From contig CAXAMN010004158.1 in assembly GCA_963970005.1 (NCBI GenBank), positions 286,766 through 350,765 on the forward strand: DNA of 64,000 bases, read 5' to 3'. This stretch comes from Durusdinium trenchii (Eukaryota; Sar; Dinophyceae; Suessiales; Symbiodiniaceae). Made by a program: the position numbers and the translations under genes. Below, one piece after another: positions 39,219 through 51,540 of this stretch. Within the stretch, counting starts at the first letter, position 1; each line of letters starts with the position of its first letter. The notes under the pieces were generated by a model. It did not search any database. It saw only the letters and a program-made list of their open reading frames with translations, and was not told the DNA's origin.

Positions 39219-39344
39219 CTCTATCCCCCCACCCAGCGCCTCGCGGAACGCTCGGAATCCGCGACTCGCTCAGGCCTGGTGGCTCCGGCGCTGCGAAGGC
39301 TGCACGAAGTCGTTGAGGTTCGGAAGGGGTCGTCGGTCCGCTGA
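39219..39344 (+). CDS. 3' terminal exon, unknown
   Basis: After an acceptor with ten C before AG, 41 residues read LYPPTQRLAERSESATRSGL and VAPALRRLHEVVEVRKGSSV then R and TGA. GC-rich third positions support it. The opposite strand is open as well. Confidence 0.42.
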   Translation, partial: LYPPTQRLAERSESATRSGLVAPALRRLHEVVEVRKGSSVR

Positions 39345-39989
39345 CGGGCGGTGAAACGGCGCGAGGGCAACGACCACGGGTGAAACGGCGGGAGCGTGAT
39401 GTCCGATGTGTTGAGTCCGATGGTTTTATGTCAGATGTGTTGAAGGAGCCCCAATCAGACCCACTTTGATACTGGGTTTCCATGAATCTTGGTTTCCATG
39501 AGCTAAGAACCGGTAACTCAGGAGATCGTCCGTGCGCGGTCGGTGGTGAGGCCAAGGGGGGCTCCGGATCTAGAAGTCACCAATGTATAGCCGTATAGCT
39601 GTAGAGGAGATCGTCCGTGTCTGGTCTTTTTTGGTGTCCAGATGTTTGGATTTTCGATCATGTTGCTACAGCCGCAAACTCGTCGATGGCAAAATCGCAA
39701 ACTCGTCTTAATAACCAAAGCCAGCATTTCCTCACATGTCCTCGACTCTGCGTGTGCCACGCAAAAGGCCCTGCGGCCCAGGCCCTGTGTCATCCACGAC
39801 CCTTCAAGTCGTGACTGTCCAAAGGGTCGATCCCAGCGGCGGAAGAGGTCAGACTCCGGTCACGAATGGCTCAGGTCCTGGATGGAGACGTCCAACATCG
39901 TTTCTCCAGGTTTTGAGGGGCTTTGTCCCTTTGTGTTGACTCAGTTGACCTTTGCGTCCAGTTTGGCCACCGAAGACAACCCAGGAGGC

Positions 39990-40760
39990 GGCCGCCCTAT
40001 TTCCAGCTTGCGCTTGCGCCCTCCTCTCCTCGCCTTTGCTCCCGCTTCCCTGCTTCTTGCCCGAGCGCTGGGACAAGCTCGGGGGGGCGGCTTCGCAATT
40101 GTGTGCAGGGGCCGCTTTGGGGCTCAGCAGGTGGTGCTGAAGGTGCTCAAGCAACAGACAGAAGAATTCGCAAAGCAACTGAAGCACGAAGCGCGGACAA
40201 TGCTTCTTTGCGCGTGCCCTCACGTAGTGACCCTGATTGGCACAGTGGGGCCCTGCATCCTCATGGAGCCGATGGAGTGCGACTTGCGTCCGTCTCTACA
40301 ACGGGCTGTTGCCACCCCAAACACTTGCAGCCGTGGCACGAGACATTCTCATGGCCCTGGTGCACATGCGGCTGGGCATAGCCCACAGGGATGTGACATC
40401 CTGGCATCAAATCAAGATCCGCCATTCACGACCAAGTTGGCGGACTTTGGCCTGGCAGTCCACACCCGCGCAGGCATGCTTAGCGAGCCAGTGGGCACCT
40501 TGCCTTTCATGGCTCCAGAGTTGTTCTTGCAAAGGTGACAGTACAACACGAAGGCAGATGTGCGGTCATTTGGCTTGGTCCTCTTTTTGTGACTGCCTTC
40601 GCTGGAGCGAGCTGCATGGTCAAAGCAACACAAGCGCTTGAGGCTTTTAGCGGGCAGCTGCTTAGAGTGCAAGCCTGTACAGAGGATTACAGCGATGGAA
40701 GGTTTGGGCAGCTTCCGGGCATAATGTTTCTTTCGCAAGGTGTGTCACAAAATGTTTGAA
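39990..40760 (+). pseudogene. broken protein kinase domain (TKL/Ser-Thr-like)
   Basis: Kinase motifs appear in order over three frames: glycine loop LGQARGGGFAIVCRGRFG, lysine VVLKVLK, helix-C HEARTMLL, then after a shift LAAVARDILMAL and catalytic IAHRDVTS, then after a second shift KLADFGLAVHT, GTLPFMAPELF, a TGA, YNTKADVRSFGLVLFL and another TGA. HRD, DFG and APE motifs are present, but at least two frameshifts and two in-frame stops break the reading. No introns interrupt it, which fits a retroposed copy, although remnant introns cannot be excluded. Any kinase activity is lost. Confidence 0.7.
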
Positions 40761-41145
40761 TAGCGCCTGAATATGGTCGCGCTTGAGCATGGCAGGTTGC
40801 TTCTTTTGAAAAGCAGTTTTTGTTCACTCACCTGACTCACATGGGTGAGGCAAGCCCGGGTCTTCAACAAGTGACAATGGGGTATTGAGCGTCATCGTCG
40901 CCGACCACCATGTTCAGGCATATGCGGTTCTGTGCACATCTCAATGACAATGAACATAGACTCTGGGGGAGTAAAAAATCATAGAGTATAGAGGGCAAAT
41001 ATCGCTACCCTTCAGAGTAGCTAGACTCGACAATCATCCCAACCCCTTAAAAAATCAAAATTTGATCAAATGAACACATGTATATATATATATATTTAGA
41101 AACCGGGATATATCCAGAAACTCCAGGAGGATCAAATTTGAGTAG

Positions 41146-41274
41146 GAAAAAAATCTTCCCAATCCCCCTTCTTTCGCCACCGGAGAAGATGAACACCCCG
41201 ACCAGGCCGACGACTTCGAGGCACTACCAGCGGCGATCAGTGCAGCAGAGGCCTGGAATGTTCCGTGTTCAGTG
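41146..41274 (+). CDS. acidic exon, unknown protein
   Basis: After gagtag the frame reads EKNLPNPPSFATGEDEHPDQ and ADDFEALPAAISAAEAWNVP, then CSV before donor GTGACG (phase 0). This frame is clearly better than the Arg-rich alternative. Confidence 0.45.
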
Positions 41275-41498
41275 GTGACGACCAAGGCCTCTGAAATTTT
41301 GTTTTGTTTGCTCTCCGAACGCTACTCACCATTATATAAAAAGGTCGGGTTCTCATTTTATAAAGCAGCAGCCTGTGGGTTTCCATTTTATAAATGATTT
41401 TTCCTTATACAATGAAATCACGCATCCCAGAGACCTCCACAAGGGGGATGGTTCATGTAAAATTGACTATGGATGCAACATATGTGGGTTTTCTTGAG

Positions 41499-41683
41499 GG
41501 ATGCAGTCGCACATGTTTCTTGCAAAGCTGCCGAGTACCATGTGGCCAGAAACGAGGCGATGGTGAAAGCCCTTAAAGACAGCTTTGCGCTTGCGAAAGC
41601 AGTTGTTCGTCCCATGATGCAAACTCATGCTCCACCAGAACTACACATGCATATGATCCAGTACTTCAATACCTGCAGTCTCC
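41499..41683 (+). CDS. helical exon, unknown protein
   Basis: After gggttttcttgag the frame reads DAVAHVSCKAAEYHVARNEA, MVKALKDSFALAKAVVRP and HAPPELHMHMIQYFN, ending near a GC donor after CTCCAAGG. Strongly alpha-helical. It may join the exon at 41146 and the end at 42308 as one gene; phase with 41274 does not match, so another exon may intervene. Confidence 0.5.
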
Positions 41684-42110
41684 AAGGGCCTCGGAACATG
41701 GATACTATATCTTGGTATACCAGCTTTTCAGGCCCGGGTGTTGATTGGCCAATTGGTGCTCGTGGCTAGGTCAGGCGGATATATAGCCTAGGTAGGCAGC
41801 AAGTCAGACGTCGCTAGGTTCGCGTGATCGATTCGATCTAAGTCGGATCTAGGTACATCCGCATAGCGGGCTATGAGCGGGTTGGAATGGAATGGAATGG
41901 GGATGGGTCGTGACCCACCAAGGAGCCCACCCGACCAGTCCGGCGAAGCGAAGGGCAGCGAAGCGCAGAGCGACACACCAACGACACGATCGGTAGATCA
42001 AAGTGTCAGGATCCTGGTGCTATGTGGTCACATGCATAAGTTCACTCGAGAAAAATGGATATAGAAGACATGGATGACTATAAAGGGTTCAAAGTGGTTT
42101 AGAAAAATGG

Positions 42111-42308
42111 ATGACTAAATCTGGTTCAAAGTGGATTGAAAACGTTCGAAATGCATTGTGTGAGCCGTCCGCCGTCGTCCGGTCAACCGCGTCCGCGGAG
42201 GCCGTGGGGGTAGAGGTCTCGGAGCTGCGCTTCGCGCGCGCGGTGCTGCAGCAACGGAAGGAGCTGCGGAGAACCAAGGCCTCGGAGGCCGCAAGGGGCG
42301 GCTGCTAG
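42111..42308 (+). CDS. small ORF or terminal exon, Ala/Arg-rich helix
   Basis: ATG to TAG, 65 residues, including CEPSAVVRSTASAEAVGVEV and SELRFARAVLQQRKELRRTK. From about 42165 the codons are very GC-rich at the third position. The helix suggests coiled coil. It could stand alone or be the last exon of the 41.1-42.3 kb gene. Confidence 0.5.
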   Translation: MTKSGSKWIENVRNALCEPSAVVRSTASAEAVGVEVSELRFARAVLQQRKELRRTKASEAARGGC

Positions 42309-43161
42309 GGCTGGGAGGATGTGAGGGGGATGGTGGAGCTAGGACAGGTTTTATTGGAAAGAAACGATGAGGAGAGAGAGAGAGAGGGGTTTACCTAAAG
42401 TACAGGAAATTTGAAGGTTTGTCAAAAACATATACCTATGAAGTGCTGACCGACGCTTGGATTTGATCTAGGGCCTAGGGTCACTCAGTGAATTTACCAC
42501 CAAAACAAGCAAGCTTGCGAGAAGAAATGAGATTTATATATAGAATACATAATATATGAGAACAAAAGGGGCCAATTAACAACGGACCTTACAAAGGCAG
42601 ACCCGACATGAGCAGTTCTTTATGACAAGACCGGTCTATCGGTCTCCATGACGGTCGGTGATCACCACAGCCGCACGCTGATCAGGTGGATCGGGTGTCA
42701 CCGTTGCTTCGGTGAAGCCACACGCGCTTGCGCATCCGTTCTTTGGAAAGAGTGAAAGGTATAGAGACAGGTATAGACAGGCAGATGTGCCGGGGTGAAG
42801 TGGAGGCATCGAGTTAAGACGGGTGGTGTGTCGGTTTTCATGGGTTGAGGGTGTCGTGACCTCCGATTCTTGGAACAAAACGTTGTTCTTTGCTGCCCAA
42901 TCGCACTCCGGTGTATCAAGAGAAATGCTCAGATCTTGCCATTTGTGTATATTTCTTGTTGAGATGTTCCCCACTTAACGGCTTCTAGCAGCTAAGCACT
43001 GCATGCTGGCTTTGCAGCTTGGCATCAAGATGACCAACACGGCGTTTTTGGGATTGCGTTTGTTTTAGAGTGTAGGGGAATCATGTTTGATCAGGTCTGT
43101 GCCTGCCTGGTAGTGGCATTTCACAAAATCTCCAGCTGTCCTTGCTGATTAGCTTCATAGG

Positions 43162-43305
43162 ATGCACTCACCCACATCGTCCGAAGATGCAAATCGCGCG
43201 TTGCACGCGGTGAGGCATTACAACGCGTGGTTGCTTCGGGCTTGGGATCCTGCAGCAGCGAATGGGCAGCGGCGGTTCAGGGGTAGGACGCAAGGAAATC
43301 TCTGA
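43162..43305 (+). CDS. small ORF or terminal exon
   Basis: ATG to TGA, 47 residues: MHSPTSSEDANRALHAVRHY, NAWLLRAWDPAAANGQRRF and RGRTQGNL. The AG before the ATG (cttcatag) could be a splice acceptor. The GC-rich codons stand out from the AT-richer surroundings. Confidence 0.4.
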   Translation: MHSPTSSEDANRALHAVRHYNAWLLRAWDPAAANGQRRFRGRTQGNL

Positions 43306-44807
43306 AAACCTGAAAGGTGTGACTCAGCAGTCTTGTTCTAGTTGAAACACTGAATCGACCAAATCTCAACAACTTGGATCTCTGCCTGATGAAACAGATA
43401 TCATCAAATACATTCAAACCAGCTACTTCCTTTCGGGGTCACCAATGGATATCTCCACACTACTTACAGGTCTCCAGACAGGGCACCCCGACAGTTACCA
43501 CTATACTAGGTCTATGGGTTTAGTCTTTGGAACCACTGGTTACCAGCGACATCGTGGTAACTGGATGCCCTGGGATTACTGGCATTGTTTTTTCATGAAA
43601 TCCCCGGAAGAGATCGATGTTCTCCACCTTGTCTTGCTATTCTCAGGCCATTTGGCCGTCCGCCAAGGCTCAGCGACCACCGCGGTGAAGTTGACCACAG
43701 CACTGGCGATGGCCAAAGTGGCCGGGGTGTGTTGGGCACACTCAGAACCTCAGGTCGTGGGTCGGGCGCGGGAGGTTTGAAGAATTCGGAGCGGCTCGGC
43801 AGGTGTGCGAGGATGGGGCGAAGAGTGAAATGGTATCTCGAAGATATGTACCCCAGAAGTTCTTGGTTTGGAACATTGTGGGGGGGTTCCAGGCCAAACA
43901 TGTGTTTGTTCATCAAACGCATTGATATGTTTTTAAATATGTCAGGGCCTCTCGTCTGTGTCATCATGGGTTGCTTTTCTCGAGATTAAACTCCTTGTTT
44001 AAATTATAGTAGAGTTTTTCTTGGCAATTCCATGTTTAGAAGGTTGGGAGGCCCTCATTTTTCTCACCATTGTTCTCACAATAAAGGGGAGATGCCAAGT
44101 GCCGCTCGCCAGGAATACTGACTCGCCAATAGATCTAGTTAAATCTAGTGATCTTGGGGGTTGATTCTGTGCATCCCGGGTTTCAACATGTTTGAATCAA
44201 ATTGCTGTAAAATGGATAGGACAAAAAGGGGAAACACACTACTGCAAGAGTTGTATATAAGCGGACGCACTGACGCACTCTGCGAGTTGAACGAGTTGAA
44301 ACCACGATTGCAGACAGTATGGATGCATGTTCAGGCAAGTTACACGGCTTTCGCAGCCTTCAACAATCCTTGCATTCCATTGCTCCATGGCATGAAATTG
44401 AAACGACACTTTGTTGGGCAAGTCAATCTCAATGCATGAAGAGTTGGGGGCATTCCACTTCAAGGCTTGCAACGCTCATGCCTGCAGCAATGTCATGTAA
44501 AACACGTAAAGAGCCACACATGAACAAACCTCGAAGACACCAATGACAACAAGCTTCTGGGGATTTTGTTGCTTGACAATCGCACGGTGGTGTTAGCAAT
44601 CTTGGTGCCAGCATGTGCCAGCGTCCTGTGGGATCATGAATGCTTTTGGTGTGCAAATCTTGTTGAGCCTGTGCAATCGCCTAGTTGTTCAGGTCTGCAA
44701 CTGCCTGGCGCTCATGAAAGGTCTGGTTCTCTACCCACTGCCCCGTTGCCCATGTGGTTGAAAATGACTGAACCTGCTCCTTCGCTGATACGTACACTTC
44801 TCTCTCT

Positions 44808-44932
44808 CCATCCATCCATCCATCCATCCATCCATCCATCCATCCATCCATCNNNNNNNNNNCTCTCTCTCCCTCCTCTCTCTCCCTCTCCCTCTCCCTC
44901 TCTCGCTCTCTCCCTCTCTCTCTCGCTCTCTC
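44808..44932 (+). repeat. simple repeats around an assembly gap
   Basis: A (CATC)n run (44808-44852), ten N (44853-44862) and a CT-rich run to 44932. The gap length is a placeholder, and translations across it are meaningless. Confidence 0.95.
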
Positions 44933-45856
44933 GAGTAGGCCATAATCACATGCGTGTAAAGTGTGAGGGGCTGCGGTTCCCACCCTGCTTTGACCTGGAA
45001 TTGATTGTCCAAGAAATGTCCGCTGACACTCCATGAACAGAGGCGACAAGGTTGTAGTTGGCACTCACCGCTAGATGAAATGATCGACCATGCGACTCAT
45101 CCACTTCAAGTTGGTTGGCTCATGCGATGAGACTCAGCAATGAATGTGTGTGTGCGATGTTTCTATGAGATCTTGAAGAACTCGTGGCCGTTTGTCATGG
45201 GTTTGGTCAGTGGCTAAAACATGATTGGAGCCACCTCGAGCTAGCTAGCTTATCGCTTTAGGGCTCTCCGCCATGGACACTGGCAGCTGTCTTTGATGCG
45301 TCATAGACAGCTTCATACGGTGAGCAGCTGTCGTCCACGTATGAGCATCCTTTTTGGAAAAGGTTGAACATTGATTGTTTAACCTCGTTTTAAACAGTTG
45401 ACATGCTGAACTTGGTTGAGCATGAGCTGTTGAACATGGGTGGGCATGGTGGAACATGGGTGGACTTGCGTGAAGATGTTTGCACTCCCCGACGGTCTTT
45501 ACACAAAGTACAGTTTATGTTACAACATCCTTGAACCAACACGGTGTGTAAACCTTCACATGGCACGGACAGAATTCCTTGTTGGCCACTGTTTATTACT
45601 TTGTGTTTCTCACTCAGCAATGGTACGACTTCGCCTGCAGGAACTCTAGCTTTGATGATGCATGCTGTTGTGCGCAGATGAAAGCCAACACCTCCTGAAC
45701 TCCATGATGCGGAATTTCAGACTTCAATTGCATCAGCGCCAGATGCATTATCATCAGGTCGCTGCAAAGCTCACATCGCAACGCAACCAAGGCTTCAAGA
45801 CACAGAAAACAAAATTACAATAGTTCTAGTTCTTCTCATCTATTAGTCCTAGACAG

Positions 45857-46412
45857 TCCAATCCAACTTCCGGCTGCACCGCCCTATCGTCCTCTCGTCT
45901 TCAACTTCCGACCGGATGAAGCAGTAGATGAAGCGAGGCTTGACCGTTTCGCAGTCTTCCAAGCCTCGCACTGCCCGGCGTGTCAAAGATGTCAGATGAA
46001 CATAATATGATGAAGAGAACAATGAGATGAGATCAATTCAGCAGTGTCCTTCTGTTTCAAGGTAGCAATGGATGTACAGAACACTTTGAATGAAGTCAGC
46101 CCAAATTCAAGCCAGTTGTTCCCAGACAAACGTTCCGGTTTGCAAGAACATCCAGCTTTCCAGCGCGAGAACATCCCTGAACGCAAGTGTCAGCCCAAGT
46201 TCAAGTTTCAAGTCAATGGCACCAAGGACACTTGCGTGACAGGGAAGGCCAGCTCTAAGGCTTTCGGCTTCTCCTGGAGAAGCCTTGAAAGTCAACATGT
46301 TTGTGCGAGGCCAGCGCCATGTGCACCATGTGTAGCGCTGCCGGGACGGGCGTCGCGTGAAGGCGTGAAGGCACAACTGTCCCTTCGACGCAAACTCTTG
46401 GCTCAGTATTGA
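45857..46412 (+). CDS. two exon candidates of one unknown gene
   Basis: The first segment (about 45857-46000) reads PAAPPYRPLVFNFRPDEAVD, EARLDRFAVFQAS and HCPACQRCQ. The second (about 46062-46412, acceptor tctgtttcaag) reads VAMDVQNTLNEVSPNSSQLF, QEHPAFQRENIPERK and FKFQVNGTKDTCV, ending TGA. The donor between them is not clear. No domain is recognised; the CPACQRC cluster may bind zinc. Confidence 0.33.
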
Positions 46413-47145
46413 CACAGGCCTCACAGATGCCTCTATGAGGCTCAGATACGTGTACATGTATGTCACCATCTATCTCACGGCGGGCGCCGAGACGTTGCTG
46501 GTGTGAGACAGACGGACGCTCCGTCAAAAACGGCAGACGATGAGGTAGGGGGCGAGGTGGTGACTGAAAGGATTGGCCACGTCGTTAGAGCAAACGTGTC
46601 GTTGGCCATCGGAAACTGCTCTGCTGAGTTGCCGACAGCCCGCTGAGTTACCGTCGGTCCTCGGTTCGGCGCGTTTTTTAAGGCGCAAGAGACCTGAACG
46701 CTGCCGAAGAGCTGTTGAAGACGATACGCGCGGGGACCCAATCACTATATGCGCGTATGTATATACTGACACCACGTACCTAGGTGCACACGAGACATAA
46801 GCGTGTAGCTGGCAAGTAAGTATACATAGTTTTGTTTCACATCTTGTTGTAACTGACATCATCTTTCCCCACAGGCGAATGTATAATGAGGTTACAATTC
46901 AAAGATGAAGGATCACAGGGTTTTATAGACATTTAAATTTTAAGACATTTACACTTGAACATCAACGATGTTGATGGGCGTCATTTGTTCATGCATACGA
47001 TTCAACGCCTGCGCTGATCTTGCATTCTGACGTTCTTCTTCGCCAAACCAAAGCCCCGCCTGCAAATGGCGGGTAAAAACCTCCCCCACCAAACCTATAG
47101 TGGTTGACATCCCAATACCTCTGTTCATGTTCGTTGGTCACCCAG

Positions 47146-47315
47146 ACCGACACAGCCCAATACCCTCTCCCCGCCCCACCAACCGAGCACTACCGAGCCG
47201 CCGAACCGCAGTTCACGGCGGAAGAGCGTGCGTAGGCGAAGCGGATCTCCGACACCCGCGCAAGAGCGCCCTAGCGGCTCGGTGACACCGACGAGAGTGC
47301 CGAGCGCGTGGGACG
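47146..47315 (+). CDS. Ser/Arg/Pro-rich exon candidate
   Basis: After ggtcacccag the frame reads PTQPNTLSPPHQPSTTEPPN, RSSRRKSVRRRSGSPTPAQE and VPSAWD before donor GTGCCG. The RS/SP-rich sequence is like splicing-factor tails. A 140-codon minus frame overlaps it. Confidence 0.33.
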
Positions 47316-48011
47316 GTGCCGGTGTTTGGGGTGGTCCTTGGAGGCACGTTGTAGTATTTGTGCGTAAATTGAACTGGAGGGGGTGGATGTGACATATCCA
47401 ATTTTGAGTGCTGGAATGTGATGTTTGACCGTTTCTTAGCTGGGAGCAGACGAAGCAAAGACAGGAGTGACATGTTCCTCTGATGATGTTTTGATTGAGC
47501 TTGGATTGGGGGGAAGGACTTGAAGAAAGGGGTCTTGGATCAAGCATCGCAAAGAGAAGCGGTCATAACCCTTAAGGATCGATCCCAAGCGAGGGCAGCT
47601 GCAGGTGCAAGTGGTGTTTGTGGTGTTTGCAGGTTTACCTCACTGGAGTTTCAGCGACATGATACCATGCAAGATCATCTATCAAGTGAATTGTTTAACT
47701 TCCAATGTCACACTGGTACGCATCATCCATGCTGTTGTTTCGAGGATTGTTTCAAAGACTCAATGTTTTTTGTTTTTTTAGGGTTTTCATGGTAGCACAG
47801 GTCAAGCGAACCCTTGATTCCAATATAGAATAATATTATATCACCCTCGCTTTCGATGCCCGTGTCTTGTGAATTGGTCAATTTGTAAGAGACTGTGATA
47901 TCCGGCTGTCAAAACAAGACACACCTAAATGAAAAGGTCTTGATGTTTTTGTTGAAGGAACGCGCCACAGTACCATCACCTGTTTAATTTTTCCAAAACG
48001 CACCGGATCCA

Positions 48012-48239
48012 ATGATCTCCGGACGATCCTACCACTGGTTCCACTCTTCCTCCGAAGCATCCACCACCGACGATCCCAGGCGTGTGCGCATTCCCGGCCC
48101 AAAGAAGGCTCTGCGGGACCGGCGTGGAGGGGACCCCGCGCCGTTCAGCCGAACCGAACGAGAGTTTTCTGGAACCGAACCCCCCCCGAATGAACTGGGT
48201 GTGAAGTTGCATCGGCCATGTTCCTGCAAGAGAACCTGA
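48012..48239 (+). CDS. small ORF, charged, unknown
   Basis: ATG to TGA, 75 residues, with EASTTDDPRRVRIPGPKKAL, RDRRGGDPAPFSRTEREFSG and LGVKLHRPCSCKRT. Its hydrophilic, varied composition is better than the alternatives. It could be complete or a terminal exon. Confidence 0.42.
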   Translation: MISGRSYHWFHSSSEASTTDDPRRVRIPGPKKALRDRRGGDPAPFSRTEREFSGTEPPPNELGVKLHRPCSCKRT

Positions 48240-49348
48240 CCCCGATACTTCTTCGATGCAGAGGTTGATGCCCTTTCTTCACCATATTAATATCTCACCA
48301 ATCCACATTCCTCATTTGGTCCGATGACCAATTCAATTTGTCCTCCTTGAATGCTTGGTCGACTTGATGAAGAGATGGGCGTCGACTCTCAGCACGACCG
48401 AATGGATCTCCGACGGATGATAGGGCGTCTGGGAGAGCATGCTGGTATGGCGTCCTGGGCGTCCACTGTTACATGGCATAGGCCTTTACTTAACAAGTTA
48501 CTCGTACCCCACACAGCTGCTACAGCAAAAGCACCTACCCCAGGATCCTGGATCCGAATTGTCCTCCAGTCACTGAGTCACTCATGGAAAGACTGAAAGA
48601 CTGGGTCCCCCAAGTTCCTATTTGCGATCGCAGGATGGAAAAGTATCCCAAGCTCTGTGGAATGAGACCACAACTTGACCGACACTTCCCTCTATACCTG
48701 TCATGCAGAGCTAAGCACTAAGTGTCATGCCATGTCCATGTGTAACTCACCGCAACATGACCGTCCTTTGCTTCGCCTCCTGGCGCGCAGCGCGCACAAA
48801 GCAACCACCAAGGCAAATGCTTACGCTTCGCACCGGAGGCGGGGCGGCGAAGCGCTAGACGGTCATGGTGACGATCAAATGGCAGCGGTCAAATGCGACG
48901 ATCATGTTGAAACCATGCGAATCTGGAAAAGTCCAACACAAAACCTCGGGGGTCACGTCGATCAACCTTTGATCGATCGAACACGTAATTTAGACTGACG
49001 AATTGGACGGTATAGACGGCATGTCCACGACGAGGGCAAAGCGCTGGACGCTTTTCTCCATGCTTTAGAAACATCATGATGGTCTCAAAGAATTCAAAGA
49101 TAGTCAATGAACTTGGATGCACCCTCAAGCTGAATGCATCGGTGCAGTCCGTGCATGAAGCTAGATGTATCTTTCCTTCCTCACATGGTTCTATGGGTGT
49201 GTGGACATGGTTCTTTGATGTTCTTTGTACTGTTTCCCTTTCCCACCTCTCTCAGGGAGCCAGGACGCCTGGGTGGTAAGTCTTATTTGAGCTACCTGGG
49301 ACCCAACGGCCCAGTACCTGGAGTACGAACTGAGGGTCAGGAAGCTTC

Positions 49349-49368
49349 GGGTGCTCGATCGAGCACCC
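49349..49368. repeat. 20-bp perfect palindrome
   Basis: GGGTGCTCGATCGAGCACCC reads the same on both strands. No partner copy is visible in the window. Confidence 0.8.
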
Positions 49369-49525
49369 TTCGAGGTGACCAGTGCCGGGGGCGGGGGGGG
49401 AGGTTCATTATGTGCGGGGGACAGGCGTCCCTACAACAACGGGTGTAGCCCAGCTTCACCATGGTTCACCTACAGAAACAGCCAGTCGGCAAAAGAGCAA
49501 ATCGATGCAAATCACGATGTTTTGA

Positions 49526-49567
49526 GATGGATGGATGGATGGATGGATGGATGGATGGATGGATGGA
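49526..49567 (+). repeat. (GGAT)n simple repeat
   Basis: About ten GGAT units. It is the complement of the (CATC)n at 44808. Confidence 0.95.
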
Positions 49568-50639
49568 AAGGCCTGCAACTGAAGCATCCACTGGGCCCTG
49601 GTGAGCCGACTCGCCGACCCACGGAGGTTCGGATCGACCTGTGGACCGCCCACTCTCGGCCGATGACCATCCGATGCCAGGTAGAGACGGTCTTTTTCAG
49701 CGCATGACGGTCAATGACGTGCTGGTCTCAGTGGACGGAAGACTCCGTGAGAAGATGGTCATATATGACTATATATGAATGAGCTATTTTGGACCACCCA
49801 CCACCGAAATACCTGTGTTGTTTTTTCCTATCAAAATAGAGGTAACATGGGTTCCAGGTATGTATATAGATACCTAGGAGGGAAATGAATGCTAGCAGGC
49901 ATCCATTTGCAGTATCCTCCATTGCAAGGTATTTGCAAGATCCTGCGACCCAGATGTATCAACATGTTGCAGTTGACTTGTTGTTGATGTTGTTGTTCTG
50001 GTTCTTACTCTTGTTACAAATGAAGCGAGGCACCCCGTTTTTCCAGGCATATGTGGAAAGGACCACCCACTTCGGGACACGTGACAAGCAACCAGTAGAA
50101 GCTAGGTGCAACATATATGGTGCAACTGTCCCCTGGTGGCAATTGTTGTTTTGTCCTGTCATTGTTGCAATTTGTTGCAATTGGAGGCTTACCAAGTATC
50201 TCAAGGCTGATGTGTCAGTCCACTTCTTCTCGTCTCTGTTGGCAGGACATCGTCTCCACACCCCAGAGGGTGAATCAATGTGGCATTCTTGTTCCAAAAC
50301 TCTGGGCTGTTGAAGACTGTCCTTTTTCGCTGCCGTCTGGGCTTCGTCTCGCACCGGGCTTCGTCTGGATTTTGGACTAGATCAGGGGGGGGGGAAGGAG
50401 CGAAGCCTAGGAAGCCACCGGCGGTGCAAACAACCGGTTCATATCAAGTAAACTACCCCCAAGCAAACTAACATGGAACCTGAGAATTGACCGGTGGAAT
50501 GTTCCTCTACAACCCAGTGGTTTTGGGGTTCCATGTGGTCCTCTGCAAGGGAGTATTTAAAAACAACTATTTAAACCAGAACCACTCCAGACCCAGAAAA
50601 CTTTGAGCTCCTGTTTCCTTTGTAATTTTGTTTTTCAGC

Positions 50640-50889
50640 TGGTTGCATGTCGGCGAGTGACAACAACAGATCAGATGCAGGAAATGGTCGTTCTGGGAAG
50701 CTTTGTTTTAACAAACATGACTCAAAGTCGCCAAAATCGCTACCAACGCAGGATCTCTCCTGCAAAAACACCATGGCCCCCGTTCCTGAAGAAATGGCCG
50801 ATCTCTCCTGTTCCCCAAAAGCACTGCTTCCAGCCCTTGAGGTTCAGCTCGAGGCATCTGACAAATCGAGTGCCGCGAGAACTCGTTGA
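50640..50889 (+). CDS. exon or small ORF, Ser-rich, unknown
   Basis: After an excellent acceptor (taattttgtttttcag) an ATG at 50647 opens 80 codons: MSASDNNRSDAGNGRSGKLC, FNKHDSKSPKSLPTQDLSC, EEMADLSCSPKALLPALEVQ, ending TGA. Another frame (50603-51022) is also open with Arg/Pro-rich sequence. Confidence 0.4.
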
Positions 50890-51427
50890 GAACAGTTTCC
50901 CAAAGAGGTACGGCAACCGTCAGGGGTTCTGTCTCCGATTCAAGATCAGAGGTTGTAACTTGGGGTTCTTGTTGCACTTCCTAAGCCATTGGTCAAGCCA
51001 GTCACCTACTTGCAACGCATAAGTAAGGGTTTCTGTGATGTGTTTTGCTGTTCCGCCCCAAGTTTGGAAGGATCTCGAGGCCAAAATGGTGTGTCCAAGT
51101 CATCCGCCTGCATAGCTAGGCGTTTTTCCCCACCGCTGCTTCCAAAGTTCAGAACAGCCCGTCGATTTGGATGCTTCGTGATCCGGAACTTGGAGGTTTT
51201 TGGTATGAAATATATCCCAGACACTCCATGTCTGTCATATATGCCGCCCCAGACAGACCCCTCTGGCACCACCCCAACTGATCGGCATATATGGTAGTAT
51301 GGGTCGTGTTTGGGTATTGTTGATTACAAATCCAACTATATACCGTGTACGAGGATGATTCGACCTGTACATGGAGAACAAAACTGTTCGCACCTCAGAA
51401 CTCGGTCGTATAATCAATTGCCAGTTT

Positions 51428-51540
51428 ACCAGGACCTTCAGGACGTGACCTGTTTGGAGTCTGTATACATGACCTCTTTAGGGACGATTCGTGACCTCAT
51501 TCTAGGATCTCAAGTTCGGTCACGTACTGAAGGTCCTGGT
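51428..51540 (-). mobile_element. MITE-like element, copy 3
   Basis: The terminal inverted repeat is CCAGGACCTTCA / TGAAGGTCCTGG, flanked by TA on both sides. On the minus strand it contains AACTTGAGATCCTAGAATGA, also present in 26249-26359. There is no coding capacity. Confidence 0.75.

Noticed and set aside
44722..45064. Open frames crossing the N gap
   Set aside because: They consist of simple-repeat translation and unknown residues.
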